This document shows, one piece after another, positions 1 through 7,449 of a stretch of DNA of 64,000 bases. Origin of the DNA: Pelagibacterales bacterium SAG-MED19 (lineage in GTDB: Bacteria > Pseudomonadota > Alphaproteobacteria > Pelagibacterales > Pelagibacteraceae); contig JACWDQ010000001.1 in the NCBI GenBank assembly GCA_014654035.1, positions 1-64,000 on the forward strand. Reading direction: 5' to 3'. The notes beneath the pieces are model-generated. The model was not told the origin of the DNA. It saw only the letters and a list, made by a program, of their open reading frames with translations, and searched no databases. Both the position numbers and the translations under genes were made by a program. The first letter of the stretch is position 1. Each line of letters begins with the position of its first letter.

Positions 1-81
1 AAACTTTTCATCAGTAAATAAGACCTGATTAATTGAATTTTTTTTCGGTTTACTATTTTTAAAGTTTATATTTACAGACAT
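1..81 (-). CDS. Partial CDS at window edge, N-terminus only (possibly leucyl aminopeptidase)
   Basis: An open frame begins with ATG at 81 and runs on the minus strand to the window edge without a stop (27 codons). It diverges from the Hda-like gene at 112 with about 30 bases between the starts, typical spacing here. The visible start, MSVNINF, followed by a Lys/Asn stretch and VLFTDEKF, faintly resembles the N-terminus of alphaproteobacterial PepA-type leucyl aminopeptidases, but too little is present to assign it. No clear ribosome binding site is visible. That this is a real gene is inferred from openness and orientation only. Confidence 0.4.
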   Translation of the reverse strand, partial: MSVNINFKNSKPKKNSINQVLFTDEKF

Positions 82-111
82 AAATTTTTAATTACAAAGA
101 GTTATAAATGA

Positions 112-774
112 ATGAGAGAGCTTAATCAGCAGCTTATAAAGTTATATGATGATAAAAATTTTAAAGAAGAAGATTTCTATATCTCGAAAAGTAATAAACA
201 TATTTATAATCTATTTAGTAGATGGCCCAAATGGGAAAAAAATTTTCTGAATATTCATGGAGAAACATTTTCTGGTAAAACTCATTTAATTAATATTTTT
301 TTAAAGAAGTTTAAAGGTATTAAATTTGAGGCGTCATTAATTAAAAATGAGAATTTAAATGAAATCAAAATTTATCAAAATATAGTTTTAGAAAATTTAG
401 ATGAGAACATAGATGAGAAATTAATTTTTACATTGTTTAATATCATTGAACAGGACAATAAATATTTAATAGTAACATCAAAAAAACCAATTGTGAGTAT
501 TAATTTTAGATTAGAAGATTTAAAATCTAGAACTAAAATCTTTTTACTACAAAGTATAGAAAATCCAGATGATGAATTAATGTATGCTTTAATCCTCAAA
601 AATTTGTCAGATCGTCAAATTTCTTTAGATAAAAAGTTGATAAATTATATTATTAAAAGGATTGATAGATCATATAGTAAAATATCTGATTTTATATATA
701 AGATTGATGAAATGAGTTTAAAAAAGAAAAAATCTATTGATTTAAAAATTATAAAAGATGTTTTGGGAGATTAA
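112..774 (+). CDS. hda: DnaA/Hda-like AAA+ ATPase
   Basis: A 220-residue protein with the layout of Hda/DnaA-family ATPases that lack the DNA-binding domain IV. A Walker A-like motif GETFSGKT lies near residue 50. A degenerate Walker B region (IVLENLDEN) lies near residue 95, and the C-terminal lid-like helices end at a typical Hda length. Hda homologues inactivate DnaA-ATP after replication begins by acting with the DNA clamp. The Walker B acidic pair is weak (ENLD rather than DDLD), so ATP hydrolysis is uncertain. The stop codon directly abuts the TTG start of aspS, so the two are probably co-transcribed. An alternative ATG four bases upstream is closed by an early stop. Family assignment is good; exact role is inferred. 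Confidence 0.7.
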   Translation: MRELNQQLIKLYDDKNFKEEDFYISKSNKHIYNLFSRWPKWEKNFLNIHGETFSGKTHLINIFLKKFKGIKFEASLIKNENLNEIKIYQNIVLENLDENIDEKLIFTLFNIIEQDNKYLIVTSKKPIVSINFRLEDLKSRTKIFLLQSIENPDDELMYALILKNLSDRQISLDKKLINYIIKRIDRSYSKISDFIYKIDEMSLKKKKSIDLKIIKDVLGD

Positions 775-2559
775 TTGAATAAATATAGAAGTCATAATTG
801 CAATGAATTGAGAAAGACCAATGTTGGTAACAATGTTTTTTTATCTGGATGGATAAATAAAAAGCGTGACCATGGTAATCTTCTATTTATAGATTTGAGA
901 GATAATTATGGAATTACCCAATGCATAATCGATAAAGAAAATAAATATTTTATAAATTTGGAAAAAACTCAATTAGAAACTGTTATTAAGATTGAAGGTA
1001 AAGTTGTTAATCGATCAAAAGAAACAATTAATAATGAAATACAAACTGGTGAAATTGAGGTTGCTATAGAGAAATACGAAGTATTGGGAACTTGTAAAGA
1101 ACTTCCTATGCCAATCTTTAGTGATCAGGAATATGCTGAGGAAATTAGATTAAAATATAGATTTTTAGATTTAAGAAGAAAAAAAATCCACGAAAATATA
1201 ATTTTAAGATCAAAGGTAATTTCATACATTCGAAATGAAATGACAAAATTAGGTTTTTTAGAATTTCAAACTCCAATTTTAACTTCATCGAGTCCTGAAG
1301 GTGCAAGAGATTTTTTAGTGCCAAGTCGGTTAAACCCTGGAAAATTTTATGCTTTACCACAAGCCCCACAACAATTTAAACAATTAATTATGGTTTCAGG
1401 ATTTGATAAGTATTTTCAGATAGCACCATGTTTTAGAGATGAAGATGCAAGAGCAGACAGGAGTCCTGGAGAATTTTATCAACTAGATCTAGAGATGTCT
1501 TTTGTTCAACAAGAAGATGTTTTTAATGTTGTTGAAAAGTTATTAGTGAATACTTTTAAAAATTTTTCAAATAAGAAACTTATGTATGATAAATTTCCAA
1601 AAATTTCATACTCTGAAGCTATGCTCAAATATGGTACTGATAAACCAGATTTAAGAAATCCTCTTGAAATAAATGACATTACTGAAATCTTTACAAAAGA
1701 TGATGTTTCTTTCGAAATATTTAAAAAATTGGTTAAATCTGGTTCTAAAGTTAGATGTATTGTAACTAAAAATACAAAAGACAAACCAAGAAGTTTCTTT
1801 GATAATATTGATAAATGGGCCAAAAGTGAAGGTGGCTCTGGTTTAGCATATTTTACATTTGAAAAAGAAAAAGAAGTTACGGCCAAAGGTCCTATTGGAA
1901 AATTTTTTTCACATAAAGCATTACTAGAAATTATGAAAAAAACTAATTGTGAAGTAGGAGATAGTATTTTTATGGCTTGTGCAAAAAAAAATGAATTAGA
2001 AAAAATCACTTCTTTAGCGAGAGATAAAATTGCTAAAGATTTGGGTCTAATAGATGAAAATACTTTTGCGTTTTGTTGGATTGTGGACTATCCAATGTTT
2101 GAGAAAGACGAACTTACAAATCAAATTAAATTTAGTCATAACCCTTTTTCTATGCCCCAGGGAGATTTGAGTGAAAAAGATTTTGAAAATCCTTTAGATA
2201 TACACGCATATCAATATGATATTGTTTGTAACGGAATAGAATTATCTTCTGGAGCAATAAGAAATCACAAACCTGAATTAATGTACAAACTTTTTTCTAT
2301 CGCTGGATATGATAAAAAACAAGTAGATGAAAAATTTAGTGGAATGATTAATGCGCTAAGTTACGGAGCTCCACCTCATGGGGGTATTGCACCTGGTATA
2401 GATAGAATTGTGATGTTGTTAGCTAATGAAAAAAATATTAGAGAAGTGACAATGTTTCCAATGAATCAAAACGCTCAGGATTTGATGATGAATGCTCCAT
2501 CAGAAGTAAATTCTGATCAGTTAAAAGAGCTTAATCTTTCCTTAAAAACCAAAAAATAA
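775..2559 (+). CDS. aspS: Aspartyl-tRNA synthetase
   Basis: Class II aminoacyl-tRNA synthetase of 594 residues, the usual length of the bacterial type that includes a GAD insertion domain. An N-terminal OB-fold anticodon-binding region (about residues 1-105) is followed by class II motif 2 around FRDEDARADRSPGEFYQLD (about residues 221-239). Motif 3 sits near the C-terminus as GGIAPGIDRIVM. It charges tRNA-Asp, possibly also tRNA-Asn in organisms using the transamidation route. The start is TTG immediately after the stop of the Hda-like gene, with no in-frame ATG nearby, so translation may be coupled. The gene ends five bases before the stop of the convergent NrdJ-like gene, with no obvious terminator between them. 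Confidence 0.96.
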   Translation: MNKYRSHNCNELRKTNVGNNVFLSGWINKKRDHGNLLFIDLRDNYGITQCIIDKENKYFINLEKTQLETVIKIEGKVVNRSKETINNEIQTGEIEVAIEKYEVLGTCKELPMPIFSDQEYAEEIRLKYRFLDLRRKKIHENIILRSKVISYIRNEMTKLGFLEFQTPILTSSSPEGARDFLVPSRLNPGKFYALPQAPQQFKQLIMVSGFDKYFQIAPCFRDEDARADRSPGEFYQLDLEMSFVQQEDVFNVVEKLLVNTFKNFSNKKLMYDKFPKISYSEAMLKYGTDKPDLRNPLEINDITEIFTKDDVSFEIFKKLVKSGSKVRCIVTKNTKDKPRSFFDNIDKWAKSEGGSGLAYFTFEKEKEVTAKGPIGKFFSHKALLEIMKKTNCEVGDSIFMACAKKNELEKITSLARDKIAKDLGLIDENTFAFCWIVDYPMFEKDELTNQIKFSHNPFSMPQGDLSEKDFENPLDIHAYQYDIVCNGIELSSGAIRNHKPELMYKLFSIAGYDKKQVDEKFSGMINALSYGAPPHGGIAPGIDRIVMLLANEKNIREVTMFPMNQNAQDLMMNAPSEVNSDQLKELNLSLKTKK

Positions 2560-2564
2560 AAAAA

Positions 2565-3389
2565 TTATTTTTTTCCTTTTAGGCTTATTTTAACATCAGA
2601 AAGATCTACAAGATTTTTTTTATAATTATTTCTTACAAAACCTTTACTTGTTATATCCTTTACAATTTTTAATAATTGATTTTGATCTTCTGTGTTTTGC
2701 TCATCAACATTATTATTATCACTACCACCAATTGCTGGCGTATGTGCAAGATCTTCTCTATTTTGGTAAGAAATAGCAAGTTCTCTAAATATATAATCTA
2801 GTATTGATGAAGCACTTAAAATTCTATCATTACCATAAACTTTACCTGATGGTTCAAACTTAGTCCCAACAAATGCACTAATAAACTCATCTAAAGGTAC
2901 CCCGTACTGAAGACCTAGTGATACCGCAATTGCAAAATTATTCATTAATGCTTTTACCAATTCACCTTCTTTGCTTGTATCAATGAATATTTCGCCAATT
3001 TTTCCATCCTCATATTCACCTGTATGAAGATAAACTTTGTGATCCCCAATAGTAGCTTTTTGAATATATCCCTTTCTTCTATCAGGCATACTAAATCGTT
3101 TACTGTTAATTTCAGAATTTTTATTTGTATTTAAAATAATATTTTCAATTTTTTTACTGTCTGAATCGTTATTTTGAGAAACTGCACTTATTTTCTCATT
3201 TTTAATTATTTTATTATTTTTTGGATCAAGATTCTTTGTTTTTCTGTTGTCTAGTTTTACATCCAAAACCTCAAACTTTCCATCATCTCTTTTTTCAAGA
3301 TTCTTAAGCTCAGTTTCATTAATATCATCCAAATAATGATTTACTTTAAACGTACATGTATAATATGTCTCAACTAAGTATTTTGCCAT
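2565..3389 (-). CDS. Free-standing NrdJ C-terminal (TSCPD-type) module
   Basis: 274 residues. From about residue 100 the protein closely resembles the extreme C-terminal part of alphaproteobacterial adenosylcobalamin-dependent ribonucleotide reductase NrdJ. Recognisable blocks are [42 protein letters not shown] and [13 protein letters not shown]. The N-terminal 100 residues (start [20 protein letters not shown], then a charged Asn/Lys linker) are not NrdJ-like, and the catalytic ten-stranded barrel is absent. Similar separate proteins occur in other Alphaproteobacteria and are usually annotated only as TSCPD-domain proteins; the function is unknown. It may bind or modulate a reductase encoded elsewhere (inference). 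The start ATG has a GGGG-type ribosome binding site a few bases upstream. Confidence 0.7.
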   Translation of the reverse strand: MAKYLVETYYTCTFKVNHYLDDINETELKNLEKRDDGKFEVLDVKLDNRKTKNLDPKNNKIIKNEKISAVSQNNDSDSKKIENIILNTNKNSEINSKRFSMPDRRKGYIQKATIGDHKVYLHTGEYEDGKIGEIFIDTSKEGELVKALMNNFAIAVSLGLQYGVPLDEFISAFVGTKFEPSGKVYGNDRILSASSILDYIFRELAISYQNREDLAHTPAIGGSDNNNVDEQNTEDQNQLLKIVKDITSKGFVRNNYKKNLVDLSDVKISLKGKK

Positions 3390-3414
3390 TTGACCCCAAT
3401 TTTTTAAATTTAAT

Positions 3415-3430
3415 TTGAATATCGATTCAA
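3415..3430. promoter_or_regulatory. Inverted repeat upstream of the NrdJ-like gene
   Basis: The sequence TTGAAT-ATCG-ATTCAA has perfect 6-base arms around a 4-base centre, 26 bases upstream of the minus-strand start at 3389 and 76 bases upstream of NDUFA12. It is a plausible operator, but it does not match the NrdR-box consensus, and short palindromes are expected by chance in DNA this AT-rich. Confidence 0.3.
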
Positions 3431-3505
3431 TTAATTTATATACAAAAACAAATTTTAGTCTAATTTAATTTATACAATTTTAAATTGAAATTTAAATTAT
3501 TTTTT

Positions 3506-3865
3506 ATGTTGACACTTTTTAAAAAAATTTTCACTTGGTGGAATCGAGACACTTTTGGCACAAGAATTAAAACCATCTTATTTGGTAAATTAGTTGGCAA
3601 AGATTCATTTGGTAATAAGTATTATGAAAATAAAAGTGGAAAACGATGGGTAATTTATTCAGATGAAATTGATGCCTCAAAAATTCCAGTGGAATGGTTT
3701 TCTTGGATGCATCATACACCCAATAAAATAGAAAAGAATCATGATTTAAAAAAATATAACTGGCAAAAACCCCATAGGCCAAATTTAACAGGCACAGATT
3801 CTGCTTATTATCCAAATAAAGAAAAAAATGCAGCTGAAAAAAAATATAGAATTTGGAAAAATTAA
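3506..3865 (+). CDS. NADH:ubiquinone oxidoreductase NDUFA12-family accessory subunit
   Basis: 119 residues from ATG 3506. A TTG seven codons upstream would give a longer form, but ATG followed by the typical LFKKIFTWWNRDTFGTR start fits the family better. Family marks include GKLVGKDSFGNKYYEN, GKRWVIY, PVEWFSWMHH and the NWQKPHRPNLTGT segment near the C-terminus. NDUFA12 (B17.2) is an accessory subunit of mitochondrial complex I, shared with Alphaproteobacteria, where it sits at the matrix/cytoplasm arm. The next gene (DUF2155) starts 38 bases before this one ends. This pairing is common in Alphaproteobacteria and supports both identities. Confidence 0.9.
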   Translation: MLTLFKKIFTWWNRDTFGTRIKTILFGKLVGKDSFGNKYYENKSGKRWVIYSDEIDASKIPVEWFSWMHHTPNKIEKNHDLKKYNWQKPHRPNLTGTDSAYYPNKEKNAAEKKYRIWKN

Positions 3866-4235
3866 ATTAGATTTAATAATACTAACTTTAATTGTTTTTA
3901 TTTTAATTTTTGGTAGCTGTTTTGCAGAAAGTGGATTAGAAGGCAAATCAACAAATATCAAGATTTTAGACAAAATTAGTTCAAAAAATGAACTAGTAAA
4001 ACTTCAAAATGGCAATGAAATTAAATACAAGGATCTTTTAATCAAAAGCATTAAGTGTAGTAATTCAGAATTTGATGATAATCCTGAAATAACCGCATAT
4101 TTACAAGTAAAAGATCTAGTAAGCAAAAATAATGATGGTGTTTTTATTTTTAATGGATGGATGTTTTCATCCAGTCCATCTTTAAAACCTTTTGATCACC
4201 CTGTATATGATATTTGGTTAGTAGGCTGTTATTAA
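3828..4235 (+). CDS. DUF2155 domain protein, exported
   Basis: 135 residues. An N-terminal hydrophobic segment (about residues 14-32, LDLIILTLIVFILIFGSCFA) looks like a signal peptide. The conserved DUF2155 core follows: an LDKISSK start, VKLQNG, and the C-terminal FNGWMFSSSPSLKPFDHPVYD block with WLVGC. The function of DUF2155 is unknown; it is predicted to be periplasmic. Its start lies inside the NDUFA12 gene (38-base overlap in a different frame), so co-translation is likely. It converges on accC with a 4-base overlap of stop regions. Confidence 0.85.
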   Translation: MQLKKNIEFGKIKLDLIILTLIVFILIFGSCFAESGLEGKSTNIKILDKISSKNELVKLQNGNEIKYKDLLIKSIKCSNSEFDDNPEITAYLQVKDLVSKNNDGVFIFNGWMFSSSPSLKPFDHPVYDIWLVGCY

Positions 4236-5569
4236 ATCACTTTTTCATTATCAAGCCAACTTACATTAAAGTCAGAATCTATAAATTTTTTATGATTAAG
4301 AAGTTTTTTGTGAAGTGGTATTGTTGTGGTTATACCTTCAATTACAAACTCATCTAAAGATCGATTCATTCTTTGTATAGCTTCAGTTCTATTTCTTCCG
4401 TGACAGATTAATTTACATACCATACTGTCATAATATGGGGTAACTTTATATCCCTGGAATATAGCACCATCAACTCTAGTTCTAAATCCAGAAGGTTGAT
4501 GGCACATCCCTATTGTACCAGGAGAAGGCTGAAAGTTTTTACTTGGATCTTCAGCATTTATTCTGCATTCTATAGCGTGGCCTCTTGGTTTAATATCTGA
4601 TTGTTCCAGTGCAGTTTCACCAGTAAAAGCTATGTTAATTTGTTCTTTAATTATATCTATACCTGTTACCATTTCTGTCACAGGATGTTCAACCTGTACC
4701 CTTGTATTCATCTCTAAAAAATAAAATTTTTCATCTTCATATATAAATTCAACTGTTCCAGCTCCTTCATAACCAATTTTACTCACCATTTTCACAGTTT
4801 TTTCAAATAAATCTTTTCTTATTTTATCATTTAAGACAGGACTAGGAGTTTCCTCTATAAGTTTTTGATGCCTTCTTTGAACTGAACAATCTCTTTCATG
4901 TAAATGAACTGTTCTATTCTTTCCAGCTAATATTTGAACTTCTATATGTCTTGGATTTTGAAAAAATTTTTCAATGTAAACTTCATCATTACCAAAATAT
5001 TTTTGAGCTTCAGATTTTGCTGTAGAAAAAAGTGTTTCAAAATCTTGTTCTTTATTTACTATTTTCATTCCTTTTCCACCACCTCCACCAGAAGCTTTAA
5101 TTAGAACAGGAAATCCAATTTTTTTACAAAGATCTTTGGCTTGTTTAATATCTTTTACACCACCTTCTGAACCTTCAATCACAGGCAAACCATTTTCTTT
5201 TGCTATTTTTTTTGCTTGAATTTTGTCTCCCATCATCTCTATATGTTTTGAAGAGGCTCCAATAAATTTTATATTATTATCTTCTAGCACTTTTGCAAAA
5301 CTCGCATTTTCAGATAAAAAACCATATCCAGGATGGACCGCTTCTGCATTAGTTAAATCAACAGCTGATAATAGTGCAGGAATATTTAAATAACTATTTG
5401 CTGGTTGATGCGAACCAATACAAACACTTTCATCTGCTAACCTTACATGCATACTATCTCTGTCAACATCAGAATGAACAGCTACAGTAGAAATACCCCA
5501 TTCCTTACATGCTCTTATTATTCTAACTGCAATTTCCCCACGGTTTGCAATTAATATTTTTTTAAACAT
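4232..5569 (-). CDS. accC: Acetyl-CoA carboxylase, biotin carboxylase subunit
   Basis: 445 residues, standard AccC length, with the N-terminal FKKILIANRGEIAVRIIRAC block. The ATP-grasp glycine-rich loop is ASGGGGGKGMKIV (about residue 159), and further marks are RHIEVQILAG, LEMNTRVQVEHPVTE (about residue 285) and RGHAIECRINAEDP. It carboxylates the biotin on AccB using ATP and bicarbonate, the first half-reaction of malonyl-CoA formation in the cytoplasm. The ATG overlaps the accB stop by one base, so the two are translationally coupled within an aroQ-accB-accC operon. Confidence 0.97.
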   Translation of the reverse strand: MFKKILIANRGEIAVRIIRACKEWGISTVAVHSDVDRDSMHVRLADESVCIGSHQPANSYLNIPALLSAVDLTNAEAVHPGYGFLSENASFAKVLEDNNIKFIGASSKHIEMMGDKIQAKKIAKENGLPVIEGSEGGVKDIKQAKDLCKKIGFPVLIKASGGGGGKGMKIVNKEQDFETLFSTAKSEAQKYFGNDEVYIEKFFQNPRHIEVQILAGKNRTVHLHERDCSVQRRHQKLIEETPSPVLNDKIRKDLFEKTVKMVSKIGYEGAGTVEFIYEDEKFYFLEMNTRVQVEHPVTEMVTGIDIIKEQINIAFTGETALEQSDIKPRGHAIECRINAEDPSKNFQPSPGTIGMCHQPSGFRTRVDGAIFQGYKVTPYYDSMVCKLICHGRNRTEAIQRMNRSLDEFVIEGITTTIPLHKKLLNHKKFIDSDFNVSWLDNEKVI

Positions 5570-6003
5570 TATTCAAGAATGATTATAGTTTGACCAAACT
5601 CAACTGGCTGACCATCTTCAACACATATTTCTTTTACAATCCCATCTGCAGTCGATGGAACATGATTCATAGTTTTCATTGCTTCGACAATCATTATTGT
5701 GTCACCTTTTTTTATCTTTTTACCTATTTCAGCAAACTTCTTCGCCCCAGGTTCTGGTGCATGATAAGCGGTTCCAATAATAGGAGATTTTACCTCAATA
5801 CCAGTTACAGTATTTTTTGCAAGATTAGATGCATCTGTTTTTATTTTATTATTATTGTTAGAAGGAATTGTTTGTTGATTTACAGAAACAGTATTTTTTG
5901 AAACTTTAATTTTTGTATCTTTTTCGGTATATTCAAGCTCAGTGAGATTAAACTCTTCCAAGTAATCACTGAGTTCTTTAATAATTTTTTTATCAATTTT
6001 CAT
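5569..6003 (-). CDS. accB: Biotin carboxyl carrier protein of acetyl-CoA carboxylase
   Basis: 144 residues. The C-terminal biotinyl domain carries the biotinylation motif VEAMKTMN (Lys near residue 109), preceded by SPIIGTAYHAPEPGAKKF and followed by GQPVEFGQTIIILE. The N-terminus is a helical, acidic region and an Asn-rich linker, the usual BCCP layout. It carries carboxybiotin between AccC and the carboxyltransferase. It overlaps the aroQ stop by 11 bases and the accC start by one base. Confidence 0.96.
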   Translation of the reverse strand: MKIDKKIIKELSDYLEEFNLTELEYTEKDTKIKVSKNTVSVNQQTIPSNNNNKIKTDASNLAKNTVTGIEVKSPIIGTAYHAPEPGAKKFAEIGKKIKKGDTIMIVEAMKTMNHVPSTADGIVKEICVEDGQPVEFGQTIIILE

Positions 6004-6439
6004 TTTTTAAGATCTTTTGCATTGAAATTATGGCTAAAATATAACCATTGATCCCTAAACCAAAAATACCACCTGTAACTATATCACTTATCAGAGATTT
6101 ATGTCTAAATTCCTCTCTTTTATAAATATTTGATATATGTAATTCGATTATAGGTTTTTTAAAAACTTCCAAAGCATCTCTGATTGCTACTGATGTATGT
6201 GTAAATGCAGCAGCATTTATAATCATTCCATTATATTTTTTTCTAGAGTTTTGTATTAAGTTAACTAACTCACCTTCAACATTAGATTGAATAAATTCAG
6301 TCTCTAATCCTAACTCTTTTGATTTTTTCATGCAATTTTCTCTTAATTCATCAAATGTAATATCTCCATATTGTGATTGTTCTCTTTCACCTAATAGATT
6401 AAGATTTGGACCATTAATAATAATAATTTTATTATTCAT
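5993..6439 (-). CDS. aroQ: 3-dehydroquinate dehydratase, type II
   Basis: 148 residues. Type II (dodecameric) dehydroquinase signature: INGPNLNLLGEREQSQYG at the N-terminus with the catalytic tyrosine in QYG. NSRKKYNGMIINAAAFTHTS and the substrate-binding block IIELHISNIYKREEFRHKS (about residues 98-116) follow. It dehydrates 3-dehydroquinate in the shikimate pathway. The aroQ-accB-accC order is frequent in Alphaproteobacteria. The start is 17 bases from the divergent thiS start, so any promoter must overlap one of the coding regions. Confidence 0.95.
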   Translation of the reverse strand: MNNKIIIINGPNLNLLGEREQSQYGDITFDELRENCMKKSKELGLETEFIQSNVEGELVNLIQNSRKKYNGMIINAAAFTHTSVAIRDALEVFKKPIIELHISNIYKREEFRHKSLISDIVTGGIFGLGINGYILAIISMQKILKNEN

Positions 6440-6455
6440 TACTCTCTTATATACG

Positions 6456-6674
6456 ATGAAAAAAATAAAAAAAATAAAAATTAAGATAAATGGTAAGACA
6501 AATTTAATTGATAAAGATTTGAAAATCCAAAAGCTATTAACAAACTTAAAAATCCCTCTAAAAAAAGTAGCAATTGAATTAAATCAAGAAATATTAGATA
6601 AAAAAAACTTAAATAAGGTAAAATTAAAAAAAAATGATAAAATTGAGATAGTTCATTTTATTGGAGGTGGTTAA
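6456..6674 (+). CDS. thiS: Thiamine biosynthesis sulfur carrier protein ThiS
   Basis: 72 residues, a beta-grasp ubiquitin-like carrier ending in IGGG, the C-terminal Gly-Gly needed for adenylation and thiocarboxylate formation. The ATG at 6456 is chosen because the longer open frame upstream lies inside aroQ on the other strand. The N-terminus is unusually lysine-rich ([13 protein letters not shown]). The glycine codons at the end (GGA GGT GGT) also form a strong Shine-Dalgarno sequence for thiG. It delivers sulfur for the thiazole ring made by ThiG. Confidence 0.88.
   Translation: MKKIKKIKIKINGKTNLIDKDLKIQKLLTNLKIPLKKVAIELNQEILDKKNLNKVKLKKNDKIEIVHFIGGG
6663..6670 (+). promoter_or_regulatory. 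Ribosome binding site for thiG formed by the ThiS Gly-Gly-Gly codons
   Basis: GGAGGTGG, complementary to the 16S anti-Shine-Dalgarno sequence, is made of the last glycine codons of thiS. It lies about 7 bases before the TTG at 6676. It decides the thiG start in favour of this TTG over upstream GTG/TTG codons inside thiS. Confidence 0.65.
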
Positions 6675-6675
6675 A

Positions 6676-7449
6676 TTGGAAACAAAAAAACTCAGAATAG
6701 CTAATAGAAAATTTAATTCTAGACTAATAGTTGGAACTGGCAAATATAAAAATATGAGAGAGTGTGCGAAAGCTATCAGTTTATCAGGAGCAGAAATAGT
6801 TACTGTTGCAGTACGAAGAGTAAATATATCCGATAAAAAAAAACCATTATTAATGGATTATATTGATCCAAAAAAAATAACATATTTACCTAATACTGCA
6901 GGTTGTTTTAATTCTAAAGAAGCATTAAGAACTTTGAGATTGGCTAGAGAAATAGGTGGATGGAAATTAGTAAAACTTGAAGTTTTGGGTGATAAAAAAA
7001 ATTTATTTCCAGAAATGATAGAAACTTTAAAATCGACTGAAATACTTACAAAAGAAGGCTTTAATGTTATGGTATATTGTAATGACGATCCTTTAATGGC
7101 TAAAAGATTAGAGAATGTCGGCGCATGTGCGATAATGCCATTAGCAGCACCTATAGGCTCAGGCTTAGGTATTCTTAATAAAGTAAATATTAAAATCATT
7201 AGGAAACAAACTAAATTACCTTTAATAATTGATGCAGGATTGGGACAAGCTTCCGACGCAACTATAGCAATGGAATTGGGGTGTGATGGAGTTTTAGTCA
7301 ATACTGCTATCGCTAAAGCAAAAAAACCATTAGATATGGCTGTAGCATTTAAAAATGCAGTAATAGCAGGTCGCCAAAGTTATTTATCTGGAAGAATCCA
7401 AAAAAATTTAATGGGCAAAGCTTCTTCACCCACTGACGGTATTATTTAG
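6676..7449 (+). CDS. thiG: Thiazole synthase ThiG
   Basis: 257 residues from TTG 6676, just after the thiS stop. TIM-barrel ThiG marks are [13 protein letters not shown] at the N-terminus, a [13 protein letters not shown] block with the family VRR, and TAGC near residue 76. [18 protein letters not shown] contains the Schiff-base lysine region, and [15 protein letters not shown] and [14 protein letters not shown] follow. It makes the thiazole phosphate from a deoxyxylulose phosphate adduct and ThiS thiocarboxylate. The gene overlaps the convergent rne gene by 8 bases. A thiazole branch without thiC nearby fits the known SAR11 habit of importing the pyrimidine half of thiamine (background knowledge, not seen here). 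Confidence 0.93.
   Translation: METKKLRIANRKFNSRLIVGTGKYKNMRECAKAISLSGAEIVTVAVRRVNISDKKKPLLMDYIDPKKITYLPNTAGCFNSKEALRTLRLAREIGGWKLVKLEVLGDKKNLFPEMIETLKSTEILTKEGFNVMVYCNDDPLMAKRLENVGACAIMPLAAPIGSGLGILNKVNIKIIRKQTKLPLIIDAGLGQASDATIAMELGCDGVLVNTAIAKAKKPLDMAVAFKNAVIAGRQSYLSGRIQKNLMGKASSPTDGII

Noticed and set aside
1506-2009. Minus-strand frame of 167 codons
   Set aside because: Lies wholly inside aspS, whose protein motifs are unambiguous; AT-rich antisense frames of this size are common here.
3421-3430. NrdR-box before the NrdJ-like gene
   Set aside because: The palindrome there (TTGAAT-N4-ATTCAA) does not fit the NrdR consensus as I know it.
6330-6455. Longer N-terminus for thiS
   Set aside because: It would lie inside aroQ on the opposite strand and adds residues not seen in ThiS; ATG 6456 gives the normal length.
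6440-6455. Thiamine (TPP) riboswitch before thiS
   Set aside because: Only 16 bases separate thiS from aroQ, too short for a TPP aptamer, and no THI-box sequence is visible.
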